From Kribbella kalugense (GTDB lineage Bacteria > Actinomycetota > Actinomycetes > Propionibacteriales > Kribbellaceae), in contig NZ_SODF01000001.1 of the NCBI RefSeq assembly GCF_004365875.1, positions 620,001-684,000 on the forward strand: 64,000 bases of DNA. Reading direction: 5' to 3'. The position numbers were made by a program, and so were the translations under genes. Positions within the stretch are counted from its first letter, which is position 1. Each line of letters starts with the position of its first letter. Below, piece after piece: positions 57,128 through 64,000 of the stretch. The notes below the pieces were generated by a model. It was not told the DNA's origin, did not search any database, and was given only the letters and a program-made list of their open reading frames with translations.

Positions 57128-58063
57128 TCATGCGAACGCCTCCGTGCCGAGAACAACGCCCGCCGCCTCGACGCCTAGGGCGAGTGCCCCGATCAGCGGT
57201 GCCTCCGTTGGAAACCGGGCCACTGACAGCTCCGGTGGAAAAGGGACGGCTGCGTCGAGGGCGCGGCGCAGACCGGCTTCGATCTGGTCCCAGGAACGCA
57301 CCAGTCCACCGCCGACGACGATCCGGACCGGATCGACCGCGATGGCCAGGTTGGCGAGATGCATCGCCAGTTCCCGGACGAACTCGTCGGTGAGGACGGC
57401 GGCGTCCGGCTGGGTCCGCGCCATCGTGAAGACGTCGGCGGCCGTGACCGGCTGCCCGAGCCGGGCGGACCCGGTGGTCTCGAGCGCCTGACCGCTGACG
57501 ACGTGCTCCAGGATCGTGCGCTCGTCCATGTCGACGTACACGTCGCCGGCCGAGCGCAGGTTGTAGCCGATCTCGCCGGACGCGCCGTGCGCGCCGGTGA
57601 TCACGGTGCCGCCGGCAACGATCGCGATCGCGAGACCGGTGCCGAGATTGACGTACAGCCCGGGGTCGCAGTCGGCGAGCGCCCCCCAGCGGAGCTCGGC
57701 CGCCGCGGCCGCTTTCACATCGGTTGCCAGCCGCACGGGTACGCCGGGAAACGCGTCGCGGACCAGTTGCCCGAAGGGAAGCTCGTCCCAGCCCGGAAAG
57801 GTCGGTGCCAGCTCGACGTGATCGTCGTACGGGATGCCGAGGGTGGCGGCGCCGACGCCGGCGAGCTCCTGGCCGGGTGCGACCTCGGCGAGCAGGTCGT
57901 GGGCAGCGGCCAGGCCGCGAGCCAGCGACTGCTCTGCGCCACCCGACTCGGCGCGGCTGTCGATGGTGGTCCCGCCCAGGCGGCGGCCGGACAAGTCGCC
58001 GACGGCAACGGCGATCTTCGTGCCGCCGAAGTCGAGCCCGAGCACGACCGGTGTCGGAATCAC
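57128..58063 (-). CDS. ROK family sugar kinase
   Basis: A 311-residue kinase-like protein: ATP-binding LGLDFGGTKIAVAVGD (residues 7-22), LATDVKAAAAAELRWGA, YVNLGTGLAIAIVAGG and VRIVVGGGLV. It lacks a helix-turn-helix, so it is an enzyme and not a regulator. The CxCGxxGC zinc motif usual in ROK glucokinases is missing. It would phosphorylate glucose or an amino sugar released by the GH9 enzyme. GTG start with GAGGAGG nine bases away; first gene of the seven-gene operon. Confidence 0.85.
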   Translation of the reverse strand: MIPTPVVLGLDFGGTKIAVAVGDLSGRRLGGTTIDSRAESGGAEQSLARGLAAAHDLLAEVAPGQELAGVGAATLGIPYDDHVELAPTFPGWDELPFGQLVRDAFPGVPVRLATDVKAAAAAELRWGALADCDPGLYVNLGTGLAIAIVAGGTVITGAHGASGEIGYNLRSAGDVYVDMDERTILEHVVSGQALETTGSARLGQPVTAADVFTMARTQPDAAVLTDEFVRELAMHLANLAIAVDPVRIVVGGGLVRSWDQIEAGLRRALDAAVPFPPELSVARFPTEAPLIGALALGVEAAGVVLGTEAFA

Positions 58064-58135
58064 GGGGTGGCACCTCCTCGCCTGGACCAATAGAATCGAT
58101 TGGAAACTAACTTAACAATCACCGTGACCACAAGG

Positions 58136-58167
58136 GCTAACTCGCACTTGTTGGCCGAGTTGTTAGC
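58136..58167. promoter_or_regulatory. GCTAAC...GTTAGC inverted repeat before the ROK regulator
   Basis: Six-base arms 20 bp apart, with further TCG/CGA pairing inside, in the divergent promoter region. The nearby AACTAACTTAACAA stretch (58105-58118) is AT-rich and carries related AACTAA/TTAAC steps. Probable ROK operator region. Confidence 0.4.
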
Positions 58168-58183
58168 GAGCGAGGGGGGCGGC

Positions 58184-59413
58184 GTGACAGTTGTGACCGG
58201 AGGCGTTGCCGGCGGTGTTGGTGACGGGGTTGGTGGTGCCTCGGCAGCCCGTCCGCAGCTGATCCGTGAGATCAACGAGCGCGTGCTGCTCGACCACATC
58301 AGGCGGTCCGGACCGATATCCCGCACCGAGCTCGCCGGTCTGACCGGATTGTCGAAGCCGACGGTGTCGGCCGCGCTGAGCTCGTTGGAGCGATCCGGTC
58401 TTGTCCACGTGACCGGCCAGCGCACCGGCGTACCAGGTCCGGCTGCGAGTCTGTACGAAGTACGTCCGGAGGCGGGGTATGTACTCGGGCTCGATGTCGG
58501 GCGAGAGTTTCTGCGCGGCGCGATCTCGGATCTCAGCGGGAGCGTTCGCGCGCGGTTGAGTGTGCGGACCAAGGCGGGTGACGCGATGGCCCGCATTCAG
58601 GAGCTGGCGGACCTGGCTGTCACGCTGGCGACCGAGGCGGGTATTCAACTGACCCAGCTCACCCAGACCGTGCTCGGTAGTCCTGGTGTCTACGACCCGC
58701 GGCTCGATGCGCTGACTCTGACCGGCCGCCTGTCCGGATGGGACTCACCTGCGACGCTGGCGGCACTGCGCGATCGCTTCGGGTCGTCACTGATGATCGA
58801 GAACGACATCGATGCGGCGGCGATCGCCGAGCGGGTGCACGGACATGGCCGGAACGTCGACAGCTTCGCCTTCGTTTCGGTCGGCACCGGTATCGGCATG
58901 GGTCTCGTTCTGGACGGGAAGCTCCGGCACGGATCGCACGGCGTCGCGGGCGAGATCGGCTACTTGCCGTTCACCGAAGGTAGCGGCAGCGATCCGCGGG
59001 ATGCCCGTAAACGCGGCGGATTCGATGCGTCGGCGTCGGCGGCGGCAGTGGTCCGCGCGGCCCGGCGGGCCGGCGTTCGCGGTACGTCGACCGCCGAGAA
59101 AGTGTTCGCAGCCGCCGCCCGTGGTGACGTCGTCGCAGCCGCGGTCGTCGCCGAGGAAGCACTCCTCGTGGCCAAGGCGGTCTGCACAGTGATCACCGTG
59201 GTCGACCCCGACCTGATCGTGCTGGGCGGCGGTATCGGACAAGCACCCGGCTTCCTGGAGGCCGTGGTCAAGCAACTTCGCCAAATGGCCCCGGTCCTGC
59301 CCGACGTGAAGGCCAGCGTCCTCGGCACCGAAACCGTCGTAGCCGGCTGCCTCGCCGCAGGCCTCGATCGGTCGTGGCAGAGTCTTGTCGGCCGCACCGC
59401 AAACTCGGTGTAA
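58184..59413 (+). CDS. ROK family transcriptional regulator
   Basis: A 409-residue ROK regulator. The N-terminal Gly/Val stretch precedes the winged helix (INERVLLDHIRRSGPISRTELAGLTGLSKPTVSAALSSLERSGLV). The kinase-like domain follows (YVLGLDVGREFLRGAISDLSG; VSVGTGIGMGLVLDGKL; LIVLGGGIG). No zinc motif. The GTG at 58184 has GAGGGGGG upstream. It is divergent from the seven-gene ABC/kinase/GH9 operon and is almost certainly its regulator, responding to the sugar or its phosphate. Confidence 0.9.
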   Translation: MTVVTGGVAGGVGDGVGGASAARPQLIREINERVLLDHIRRSGPISRTELAGLTGLSKPTVSAALSSLERSGLVHVTGQRTGVPGPAASLYEVRPEAGYVLGLDVGREFLRGAISDLSGSVRARLSVRTKAGDAMARIQELADLAVTLATEAGIQLTQLTQTVLGSPGVYDPRLDALTLTGRLSGWDSPATLAALRDRFGSSLMIENDIDAAAIAERVHGHGRNVDSFAFVSVGTGIGMGLVLDGKLRHGSHGVAGEIGYLPFTEGSGSDPRDARKRGGFDASASAAAVVRAARRAGVRGTSTAEKVFAAAARGDVVAAAVVAEEALLVAKAVCTVITVVDPDLIVLGGGIGQAPGFLEAVVKQLRQMAPVLPDVKASVLGTETVVAGCLAAGLDRSWQSLVGRTANSV

Positions 59414-59416
59414 CAA

Positions 59417-59435
59417 CCGGACGCAAACCGTCCGG
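59417..59435 (+). terminator. short hairpin after the ROK gene
   Basis: CCGGACG and CGTCCGG arms with a five-base loop, four bases after the stop codon. No T-run; may terminate the ROK transcript ahead of the next start at 59458. Confidence 0.55.
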
Positions 59436-59457
59436 AATGGTCAGTAGGGTGCGTTGC

Positions 59458-59814
59458 ATGATCGCTATGTATCCGAGTTTCGTGATGGATTGTCCCGACG
59501 CCGGGGCCCTGGGTCAGTTCTACGGAGAGATCCTGGGCTGGAAGGTGGAGGCCCGCGACGGGTGGGCCGACATCAAGCCTGAGGACGGGAGCAACTGCAT
59601 CTCGTTCCAGCAGGTGGCCGATTACAAGGCGCCGAGCTGGCCGACTCAGGACGTTCCGCAGCAGCTGCATCTCGACGTGATGGTCCGGGACCTGGACGAG
59701 GCGGAGCCCGAGGTGCTGAAGCTGGGCGCGACCAAGCCCGAGCATCAGCCGGGTACGTCGTTCCGCGTCTTCCTCGACCCGGCCGGGCACCCGTTCTGCC
59801 TTTGCACCGGCTGA
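59458..59814 (+). CDS. VOC family protein
   Basis: A 118-residue VOC protein: YPSFVMDCPDAGALGQFYGEILGWKV, ISFQQVADYKAPSWP, LHLDVMVRDLDEAEPEVLKLGATK and FRVFLDPAGHPFCLC. The pattern is typical of actinobacterial glyoxalase-like proteins of unknown substrate. AGGGTG lies seven bases upstream. An ATG three codons later is also possible. Followed by a small hypothetical gene after 17 bp. Confidence 0.88.
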   Translation: MIAMYPSFVMDCPDAGALGQFYGEILGWKVEARDGWADIKPEDGSNCISFQQVADYKAPSWPTQDVPQQLHLDVMVRDLDEAEPEVLKLGATKPEHQPGTSFRVFLDPAGHPFCLCTG

Positions 59815-59831
59815 GCGCCTTAGGGTGAGGC

Positions 59832-60236
59832 GTGACGAGTTGGCGTGACGAACGACGACAGGCGGCGGCCGAACACGCGGCCGCCCTGGAACGCCGGAAG
59901 GCCTCGGAGACCGCTCAGGCCCGCGAGCTGCTGACCGATTTCATCGCGACGCTGAAGGAACGCGGCGTCGAGCCCGAGCCGTTGCGTGCGCAGGTCGTCG
60001 GATCGAACGCGAGCTACCGGACCAACCTCACCGGCTGGTACCTGCGCCGTAACCGCTCGCTGGCCGTGGACGTCGAGGGGAACTTCTACATCCTCGGCGT
60101 CCAGCCCAGCCTCAAGGCCCGCGTGGCCGGAGTCCACGTGCTGCCGTCCGATCCGCCGATCATCGTCGGTCAGGGTGCTCGCGACGGCGAGTCGATGCCG
60201 CTGGCCGAGTTGCTACGCCTTCGGCTTGAGTCCTGA
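59832..60236 (+). CDS. hypothetical protein, possible operon partner of VOC gene
   Basis: A 134-residue cytosolic protein of unknown function. The first 45 residues are an Ala/Arg/Glu helix (RDERRQAAAEHAAALERRKASETAQARELL). The rest is alpha/beta (YRTNLTGWYLRRNRSLAVDVEGNFYILGV). No motif is recognised. GTG start with GAGG. The last 24 bp overlap the convergent HxlR gene end. Confidence 0.7.
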   Translation: MTSWRDERRQAAAEHAAALERRKASETAQARELLTDFIATLKERGVEPEPLRAQVVGSNASYRTNLTGWYLRRNRSLAVDVEGNFYILGVQPSLKARVAGVHVLPSDPPIIVGQGARDGESMPLAELLRLRLES

Positions 60237-60722
60237 CAGCACGCTCTCGATTAGCGCAGTACCAGGCGCTGTTCGGCCGCCTGGTCCGGGGGACGGCGCG
60301 ACCTCGTCCATCTGCAACGCCTCGCCGCACTCCGAGCAGCAGACCGTTGCCGTCGTCACCTTTCCGCAGGTCGTGTGGGTGAACCGGAGCGGTTGGCCGG
60401 CCGGGGGAGTCGCCCAGCGGTCACCCCATGCCGTCAGCGCGATCAGGATCGGCACCAGCTCCTGCCCGGCGTCGGTCAGCTCGTAGCTGTAGCGGACCGG
60501 GTTCTGCTGGTACGGCGTACGTCGTACCAGGCCGCCGTCGACCAGTGTGGTGAGCCGGTCGGTCAGCAGGTTGCGGGAGATGCCGAGGTCGGTGACGAAC
60601 TGGTCGAAACGGTTCAGGCCGAGGTAGAGGTCGCGCAGCACGAGGGGAGTCCACCAGTCGCCGATCAGCTCCAGCGACTGGGCGAGCGAGCAGTGCATCG
60701 AGGCGAAGCTGGTGTTCCGCAT
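60213..60722 (-). CDS. HxlR family transcriptional regulator
   Basis: A 169-residue winged-helix regulator with the family start MRNTSFASMHCSLAQSLELIGDWWTPLVLRDLYLGLNRFDQF, ISRNLLTDRLTTLVDGGLVRRTPYQQNPVRYSYELT. It ends in a Cys-containing tail (TTCGKVTTATVCCSECGEAL) that could bind zinc or sense oxidants. The ATG at 60722 is preferred over 60749, because the latter falls inside an inverted repeat that is the probable operator. Divergent from a SnoaL-like gene. Confidence 0.9.
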   Translation of the reverse strand: MRNTSFASMHCSLAQSLELIGDWWTPLVLRDLYLGLNRFDQFVTDLGISRNLLTDRLTTLVDGGLVRRTPYQQNPVRYSYELTDAGQELVPILIALTAWGDRWATPPAGQPLRFTHTTCGKVTTATVCCSECGEALQMDEVAPSPGPGGRTAPGTALIESVLSGLKPKA

Positions 60723-60732
60723 GCGCCCGAGT

Positions 60733-60761
60733 GTAGTCAGTTGCGTCATTGAACTCACTAC
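60733..60761. promoter_or_regulatory. HxlR operator candidate, GTAGTCAGTT / AACTCACTAC
   Basis: Ten-base arms with one mismatch and a nine-base spacer, beginning 11 bp upstream of the HxlR start and ending 17 bp before the divergent gene. The size fits an HxlR dimer. Confidence 0.6.
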
Positions 60762-60777
60762 CCCTAGGGTGGTCGGC

Positions 60778-61236
60778 ATGGGTATCTACCACTCGATCGT
60801 GGCGCGGCAGGTGCGGAACGCGTTCGCACAGATCAGCGCCGGCAACTGGGAGGCGATGGTGGCCGGGATGGCGCCGACGTTCACCTACCGGTTCTACGGG
60901 GACCACGCGCTGGGCGGCGAGCGCCGGACCCACGACGCGCTCCGTCGCTGGTGGGAGCGTTGTTTCCGGCTGCTCCCGAACACCCGGTTCGAGGTCCAGG
61001 ACGTGCTGGTCAGCGGGTGGCCCTGGAATACCCGGGTCGCCACCGCGGTCACTGTCCACGTCGGCGTTGTGGACGGATCGACGTACGAGAATGTCGTCCA
61101 TCAGTTCCTGCGGATCCGGTGGGGGAAGATCACCGAAGTACGGACGCTCGAGGACACTGCGGTGCTGGAACGGACCCTCGACCGGCTGGCCGCCGCGGGG
61201 TACGCCGAGGCGCACGCGGAGCCGATCGTCGGTTGA
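60778..61236 (+). CDS. SnoaL/NTF2-like protein
   Basis: A 152-residue NTF2-like protein (VRNAFAQISAGNWEAMVAGMAPTFTYRFYGDHALGGERRTHDALRRWWERCFRLLP; FLRIRWGKITEVRTLEDTAVL). Such domains hold small hydrophobic ligands or act as cyclases or isomerases. AGGGTGG precedes the ATG by six bases. It faces the HxlR gene across a palindrome, so it is the probable target. A terminator hairpin follows immediately. Confidence 0.85.
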   Translation: MGIYHSIVARQVRNAFAQISAGNWEAMVAGMAPTFTYRFYGDHALGGERRTHDALRRWWERCFRLLPNTRFEVQDVLVSGWPWNTRVATAVTVHVGVVDGSTYENVVHQFLRIRWGKITEVRTLEDTAVLERTLDRLAAAGYAEAHAEPIVG

Positions 61237-61244
61237 GACGTGAC

Positions 61245-61283
61245 GAAGCCGGGACGGTTGCTGGTGACAACCATCCCGGCTTC
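61245..61283. terminator. bidirectional terminator hairpin, 16-bp stem
   Basis: Arms 61245-61260 and 61268-61283 pair with one mismatch and a seven-base loop, followed on the plus side by TTCTTC. It lies between two convergent stop codons. Confidence 0.82.
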
Positions 61284-61292
61284 TTCTTCGGG

Positions 61293-62015
61293 TCAGCGGA
61301 CCGGCTTGAATCCCTTGAAGGTCATGTAGAGGCCGATCGACAGCTCCCAGAGGGCGACGGGCAGCGTGGCGACCGCCGACACGACGGACAGCTGGGTGTT
61401 GTGTCCGAGGACGGTCAGGATGTTGACGGTGAGGAGCAGCGGCGCGCCGACGAGACCCATGATCGGCATGAACCGCGGCACGCGGCGGGACCTGTACAGC
61501 AGGATGCCGAGCAGGATGGCGCTGAAGGCGGGCATGGTGCCGCCGCCGAAGAGGAAGGTCCAGTCGCGGACCTCGACGAGCGCCCGGCCGATGGTGGCGA
61601 GTGCGGCTTGGTCGGTGCCCTGGGCGCCGGCGAGGTCCTGTCGCAGGTTGACGACGGCGACGAGACTGACGACACCGATCATGATCACGGCGGCCTCGAG
61701 CGTCCGTGACGTGACGAAGCCGAGTGCGAGCGACTCCTTGTAGCGCTTGATCACCGGGAACAGCGCGACGGCGCTGCCGATGCCGGCCAGGGCGTTGACG
61801 AAGTCGAGCAGGCAGCCCACCAGCACCCGGGTGTCGTGCCCGCCGCCGATGATGTAGTTGTGGTCGTTCAGCACCGGCCCGATCAGGAACAGCGCCGGGA
61901 ACGAGGCGGCGAACGTCACCAGGTAGAAGATGCCTGCGGCCCGGACGTGGTTGCGGGTCGGATCGGCTGAGCTGTGAGTGGCAGCCGGTGTCGGTGTCGG
62001 TGCGGTGATGGTCAT
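61293..62015 (-). CDS. DUF4386 family membrane protein
   Basis: A 240-residue membrane protein with about six helices. DUF4386 marks: AAGIFYLVTFAASFPALFLIGPVL, LVGCLLDFVNALAGIGSAVALFPVIKR, SLALGFVTSRTLEAAVIMIGVVSLV and YRSRRVPRFMPIMGLVGAPLLL. Function unknown. The ATG at 62015 has AGGAG six bases upstream and nearly touches the previous gene's stop, so both are one transcript. Confidence 0.88.
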   Translation of the reverse strand: MTITAPTPTPAATHSSADPTRNHVRAAGIFYLVTFAASFPALFLIGPVLNDHNYIIGGGHDTRVLVGCLLDFVNALAGIGSAVALFPVIKRYKESLALGFVTSRTLEAAVIMIGVVSLVAVVNLRQDLAGAQGTDQAALATIGRALVEVRDWTFLFGGGTMPAFSAILLGILLYRSRRVPRFMPIMGLVGAPLLLTVNILTVLGHNTQLSVVSAVATLPVALWELSIGLYMTFKGFKPVR

Positions 62016-62016
62016 G

Positions 62017-62244
62017 TCAATCTCCTGGGTTCTGGATATGCCGATCGACCGAGAGCAACGGCAGCCCGAGGTCGCGGAGTCGCTGGAGCAGTCCGTGCAG
62101 GGCTGCTTGGTCGGCCACACGGCCGTGGATGACGGTGGTGCCGTCGGAGTGCGTGGTCAGCGTCATGCCGTCGAACCATGCGGCCCACCGTGGGTCGAGA
62201 CGCCCTTGGAGGCGAATGTCGTACCAGGCTGCGTCGTGGTCCAT
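62017..62244 (-). CDS. small hypothetical protein upstream of DUF4386
   Basis: A 75-residue soluble protein (WYDIRLQGRLDPRWAAWFDGMTLTTHSDGTTVIHGRVADQAALHGLLQRLRDLGLPLLSVDR). The pattern strand-strand-helix is common in small actinobacterial proteins encoded beside DUF4386 or LuxR genes. It lies 40 bp after the LAL regulator stop on the same strand. The role is unknown. Confidence 0.7.
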   Translation of the reverse strand: MDHDAAWYDIRLQGRLDPRWAAWFDGMTLTTHSDGTTVIHGRVADQAALHGLLQRLRDLGLPLLSVDRHIQNPGD

Positions 62245-62284
62245 AGCCGCAAGTTACGAACGGACCTGGTGACCGCGCATCACA

Positions 62285-64000
62285 TCATCTGGTGATCTTC
62301 AGCAGGCCCAGCTGATGAGCCCGCCGGACCGCTGCGCGTCGGCTGTTGACGCCGAGCTTGGTGTAGATGTGCTTCGTGTGCGTACGCACGGTGTTGAGAG
62401 ACACGACGAGTTCCCGGGCGATCGACGGACCGTCGAGCTCGCTGGTGAGCAACCGGAGTACGTCGATCTCGCGGTCGCTGAGCGGATCCAGCAGACTCTG
62501 TGGAGCGACCGGCTCGCGGACCTGAGTGCGCCGGTCGAGCAGCGTTCGCGGGTAGGCCCAGTCCGGGCGGCGCCGCTGCAGAGTCGACAGCAGCGACATC
62601 ATCGGCGCCCCTTCGGCGATGAAGGTCCGGACGTACCCCTCTGGCTCGGCGATGGTCAGTGCTCGTTCAAGGACGGCTGGATCGCGAGCCGCGAGAGCCT
62701 GAAGGACGAGGATCTCGATCAGGGTGCCGGTCCGGCCGCCATTCTCTGTGGCGGCGCGCAACCGTTCGAGGAGTCCGGCGCAGTCTCGGTGTTGGGCGAT
62801 CATGAGTCTGGCCAGCGTCACATGTTCGTACTCGTGCAGGTAGGAGTCGCCGATCGGCAAGCTGTCAGCCCATTCCTGTGCCGCAACCAGCTCGCCTCGG
62901 GCGATCAGTAGTCGGGCCCGGACCGCGGTCAGCGGGCGGACGGTCGGGGAGAAGTCGCCGACGTACACCCGGATGGCCGCGTCGAGGAGCTCCAGGGCTG
63001 TGTCGAGATCGCCTTCGGCTTCGCGGATCCGGGCCATCGCGACCCGCCAGCGGTACGGATTCTGTGGGAGGTCCGCGTCCAGGTCTTCGCTGCGGCGCAG
63101 GTAATCGGCGGCGAGGCCGAGGTCGTTGCGTTCCCAGGCGAGCTGGCTCAAGCCGACGTACATGTCGGACGTTCCGCGCAGCTTCTCCTCGCCGGCCAGC
63201 TTGAGCGCTCGTTCGAACGTTGCCTGTGCCTGACGGAGATGGCCTTGGGTGATCTCGAGATCGGCCAGGGTGATCGAGCAGCCGAGGACGTCGGCGATGT
63301 GCCCGATCCGTTCGAGGCCCTCGGCGCCGGCGGCGTACCCGCGGTGCGCGGCCTCGATGTCTCCACCAGCCCACGAGGCAAGGCCGGACAGCGCGGAGGC
63401 GGCCGAGGTGGTGAGATCGTCGCCTTCGACGGCGAGCCGGATCGCGTCCGCGGCGTGGTCGATCGTGCCGGCCGGATCCCCTGCAATCAGACAGAGTGCG
63501 GCTCGGTAGGTCTCGATCGCGCCCGGCAGCCGGTCGAGCTCCTGGGGATCGACGACCACCAGTGCGTCGACGGGGCCGGCCAGCTGTCGTTCGATGTCCT
63601 GGATCCGTTGTTCGACACCCTGGAACTGGTTGCCGGCCATCAGCGCCCCGACGAATCCGATCGCGAGGACCGGTCGGCGCCGGACGAGCTCGTCGGGGAT
63701 GACGTCCAGCCAGCGCAGGATCGTGGCTTCTCGTCGTTCCCGCTGCAGGTGAGGGACAGCGAGCTCGATCAAGTCGGCGGCGTGGTCGACGTCGCCGGCC
63801 GCGACGGAATGGCGGACGGCTGCGACCGTGTCGCCGGTTTCGCCGTACCACTGGGCGGCGCGGCGGTGCAGGTCGGTGATGTCGCTGCGCTCGGCGAGCA
63901 GCCGCGCTCGCAGGACGTCCGCGAAGAGATGGTGGTAGCGGTACCACTGGCGTCGGTCGTCGAGCGGTACGACGAACAGGTTCCGTCGTTCGAGCGACTC
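62285..64000 (-). CDS. LuxR family regulator, LAL/MalT type (5' end beyond window)
   Basis: A partial C-terminal part of 571 residues; the frame stays open to the window edge. The first visible residues (ESLERRNLFVVPLDD, QWYRYHHLFADVLRARL) match the end of the MalT-like ATPase domain. A TPR-rich region follows, then a LuxR helix-turn-helix (LSDREIDVLRLLTSELDGPSIARELVVSLNTVRTHTKHIYTKLGV). It likely regulates the two small genes downstream on its own strand. Walker motifs would lie outside the window. Confidence 0.92.
   Translation of the reverse strand, partial: ESLERRNLFVVPLDDRRQWYRYHHLFADVLRARLLAERSDITDLHRRAAQWYGETGDTVAAVRHSVAAGDVDHAADLIELAVPHLQRERREATILRWLDVIPDELVRRRPVLAIGFVGALMAGNQFQGVEQRIQDIERQLAGPVDALVVVDPQELDRLPGAIETYRAALCLIAGDPAGTIDHAADAIRLAVEGDDLTTSAASALSGLASWAGGDIEAAHRGYAAGAEGLERIGHIADVLGCSITLADLEITQGHLRQAQATFERALKLAGEEKLRGTSDMYVGLSQLAWERNDLGLAADYLRRSEDLDADLPQNPYRWRVAMARIREAEGDLDTALELLDAAIRVYVGDFSPTVRPLTAVRARLLIARGELVAAQEWADSLPIGDSYLHEYEHVTLARLMIAQHRDCAGLLERLRAATENGGRTGTLIEILVLQALAARDPAVLERALTIAEPEGYVRTFIAEGAPMMSLLSTLQRRRPDWAYPRTLLDRRTQVREPVAPQSLLDPLSDREIDVLRLLTSELDGPSIARELVVSLNTVRTHTKHIYTKLGVNSRRAAVRRAHQLGLLKITR

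Noticed and set aside
1-64000. tRNA, rRNA, CRISPR arrays, insertion sequences or prophage genes
   Set aside because: None was recognisable: no transposase or integrase motifs, no regularly spaced repeats with unique spacers, no tRNA-like cloverleaf noticed.

Overview
The window is high-GC DNA with dense, often overlapping genes and many GTG starts. It carries lipoprotein-anchored oligosaccharide uptake, several ROK, LuxR/LAL and ECF regulators, an LtrA family protein and a TPR-CHAT protein. This points to a soil actinobacterium. Codon habits such as frequent GTAC in Val-Tyr and Arg-Thr contexts, together with the gene repertoire, resemble Kribbella/Nocardioidaceae, but genus is inferred, not shown. 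No tRNA, rRNA, CRISPR array or insertion sequence was recognised.

Layout. 1-3.7 kb: TPR-CHAT protein, ECF-like sigma factor and a small protein. 3.7-10.9 kb: divergent catabolic cluster. The minus arm has an amidohydrolase, an IclR regulator and a VOC protein; the plus arm has a type III CoA-transferase, a citryl-CoA-lyase-like enzyme, LigB- and LigA-type ring-cleavage subunits and a quinone reductase. It ends in a field of GGTTGCCC/GGGCAACC repeats. 11.1-16.2 kb: ClpP-like protein without visible catalytic residues, nucleoside hydrolase, FtsH, and a MarR-controlled divergent pair. 16.2-22.7 kb: two secreted DUF4832-type proteins under a ROK regulator, divergent from two Gfo/Idh/MocA dehydrogenases. 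22.7-31.5 kb: small redox and regulatory cassettes (SDR/TetR, LtrA, an ECF41-type cassette, a flavin/NADP pair, an EamA exporter with LysR).

31.6-36.0 kb: the least familiar locus and the best candidate for an undescribed system. It is four tightly packed plus-strand genes: a 115-residue helical protein, a 730-residue STAND-like P-loop protein with eroded NTPase motifs, a 362-residue protein with SPFH/Band-7-like features, and a membrane protein. The last residues of the small protein and a short segment just before the P-loop domain of the second share a P-x-F-x3-V-x-F pattern, suggesting (inference) homotypic signalling between a small effector or adaptor and its sensor.

36.0-49.6 kb: orphan FrdA/SdhA-like flavoprotein, alpha/beta hydrolase with a second ECF factor, large LuxR regulator, type II NADH dehydrogenase, an animal-type haem peroxidase broken by one amber codon, a secreted heparinase II/III-like protein, a methyltransferase, and an AraC/MFS pair. 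49.7-59.4 kb: oligosaccharide locus in which a Dpp-type ABC importer, ROK sugar kinase and GH9 hydrolase sit opposite a ROK regulator. 59.4-64 kb: small VOC, HxlR, SnoaL-like and DUF4386 genes, then a LAL regulator cut by the window end.

Control regions are unusually readable. Several local regulators have clear palindromes in the promoter they share with a divergent neighbour: MarR twin sites, TetR twin sites, IclR, ROK and HxlR. Two ECF cassettes are preceded by promoters of identical architecture ([TG]GTCACA-N16-[TG]GTC). Two long hairpins look like bidirectional terminators.
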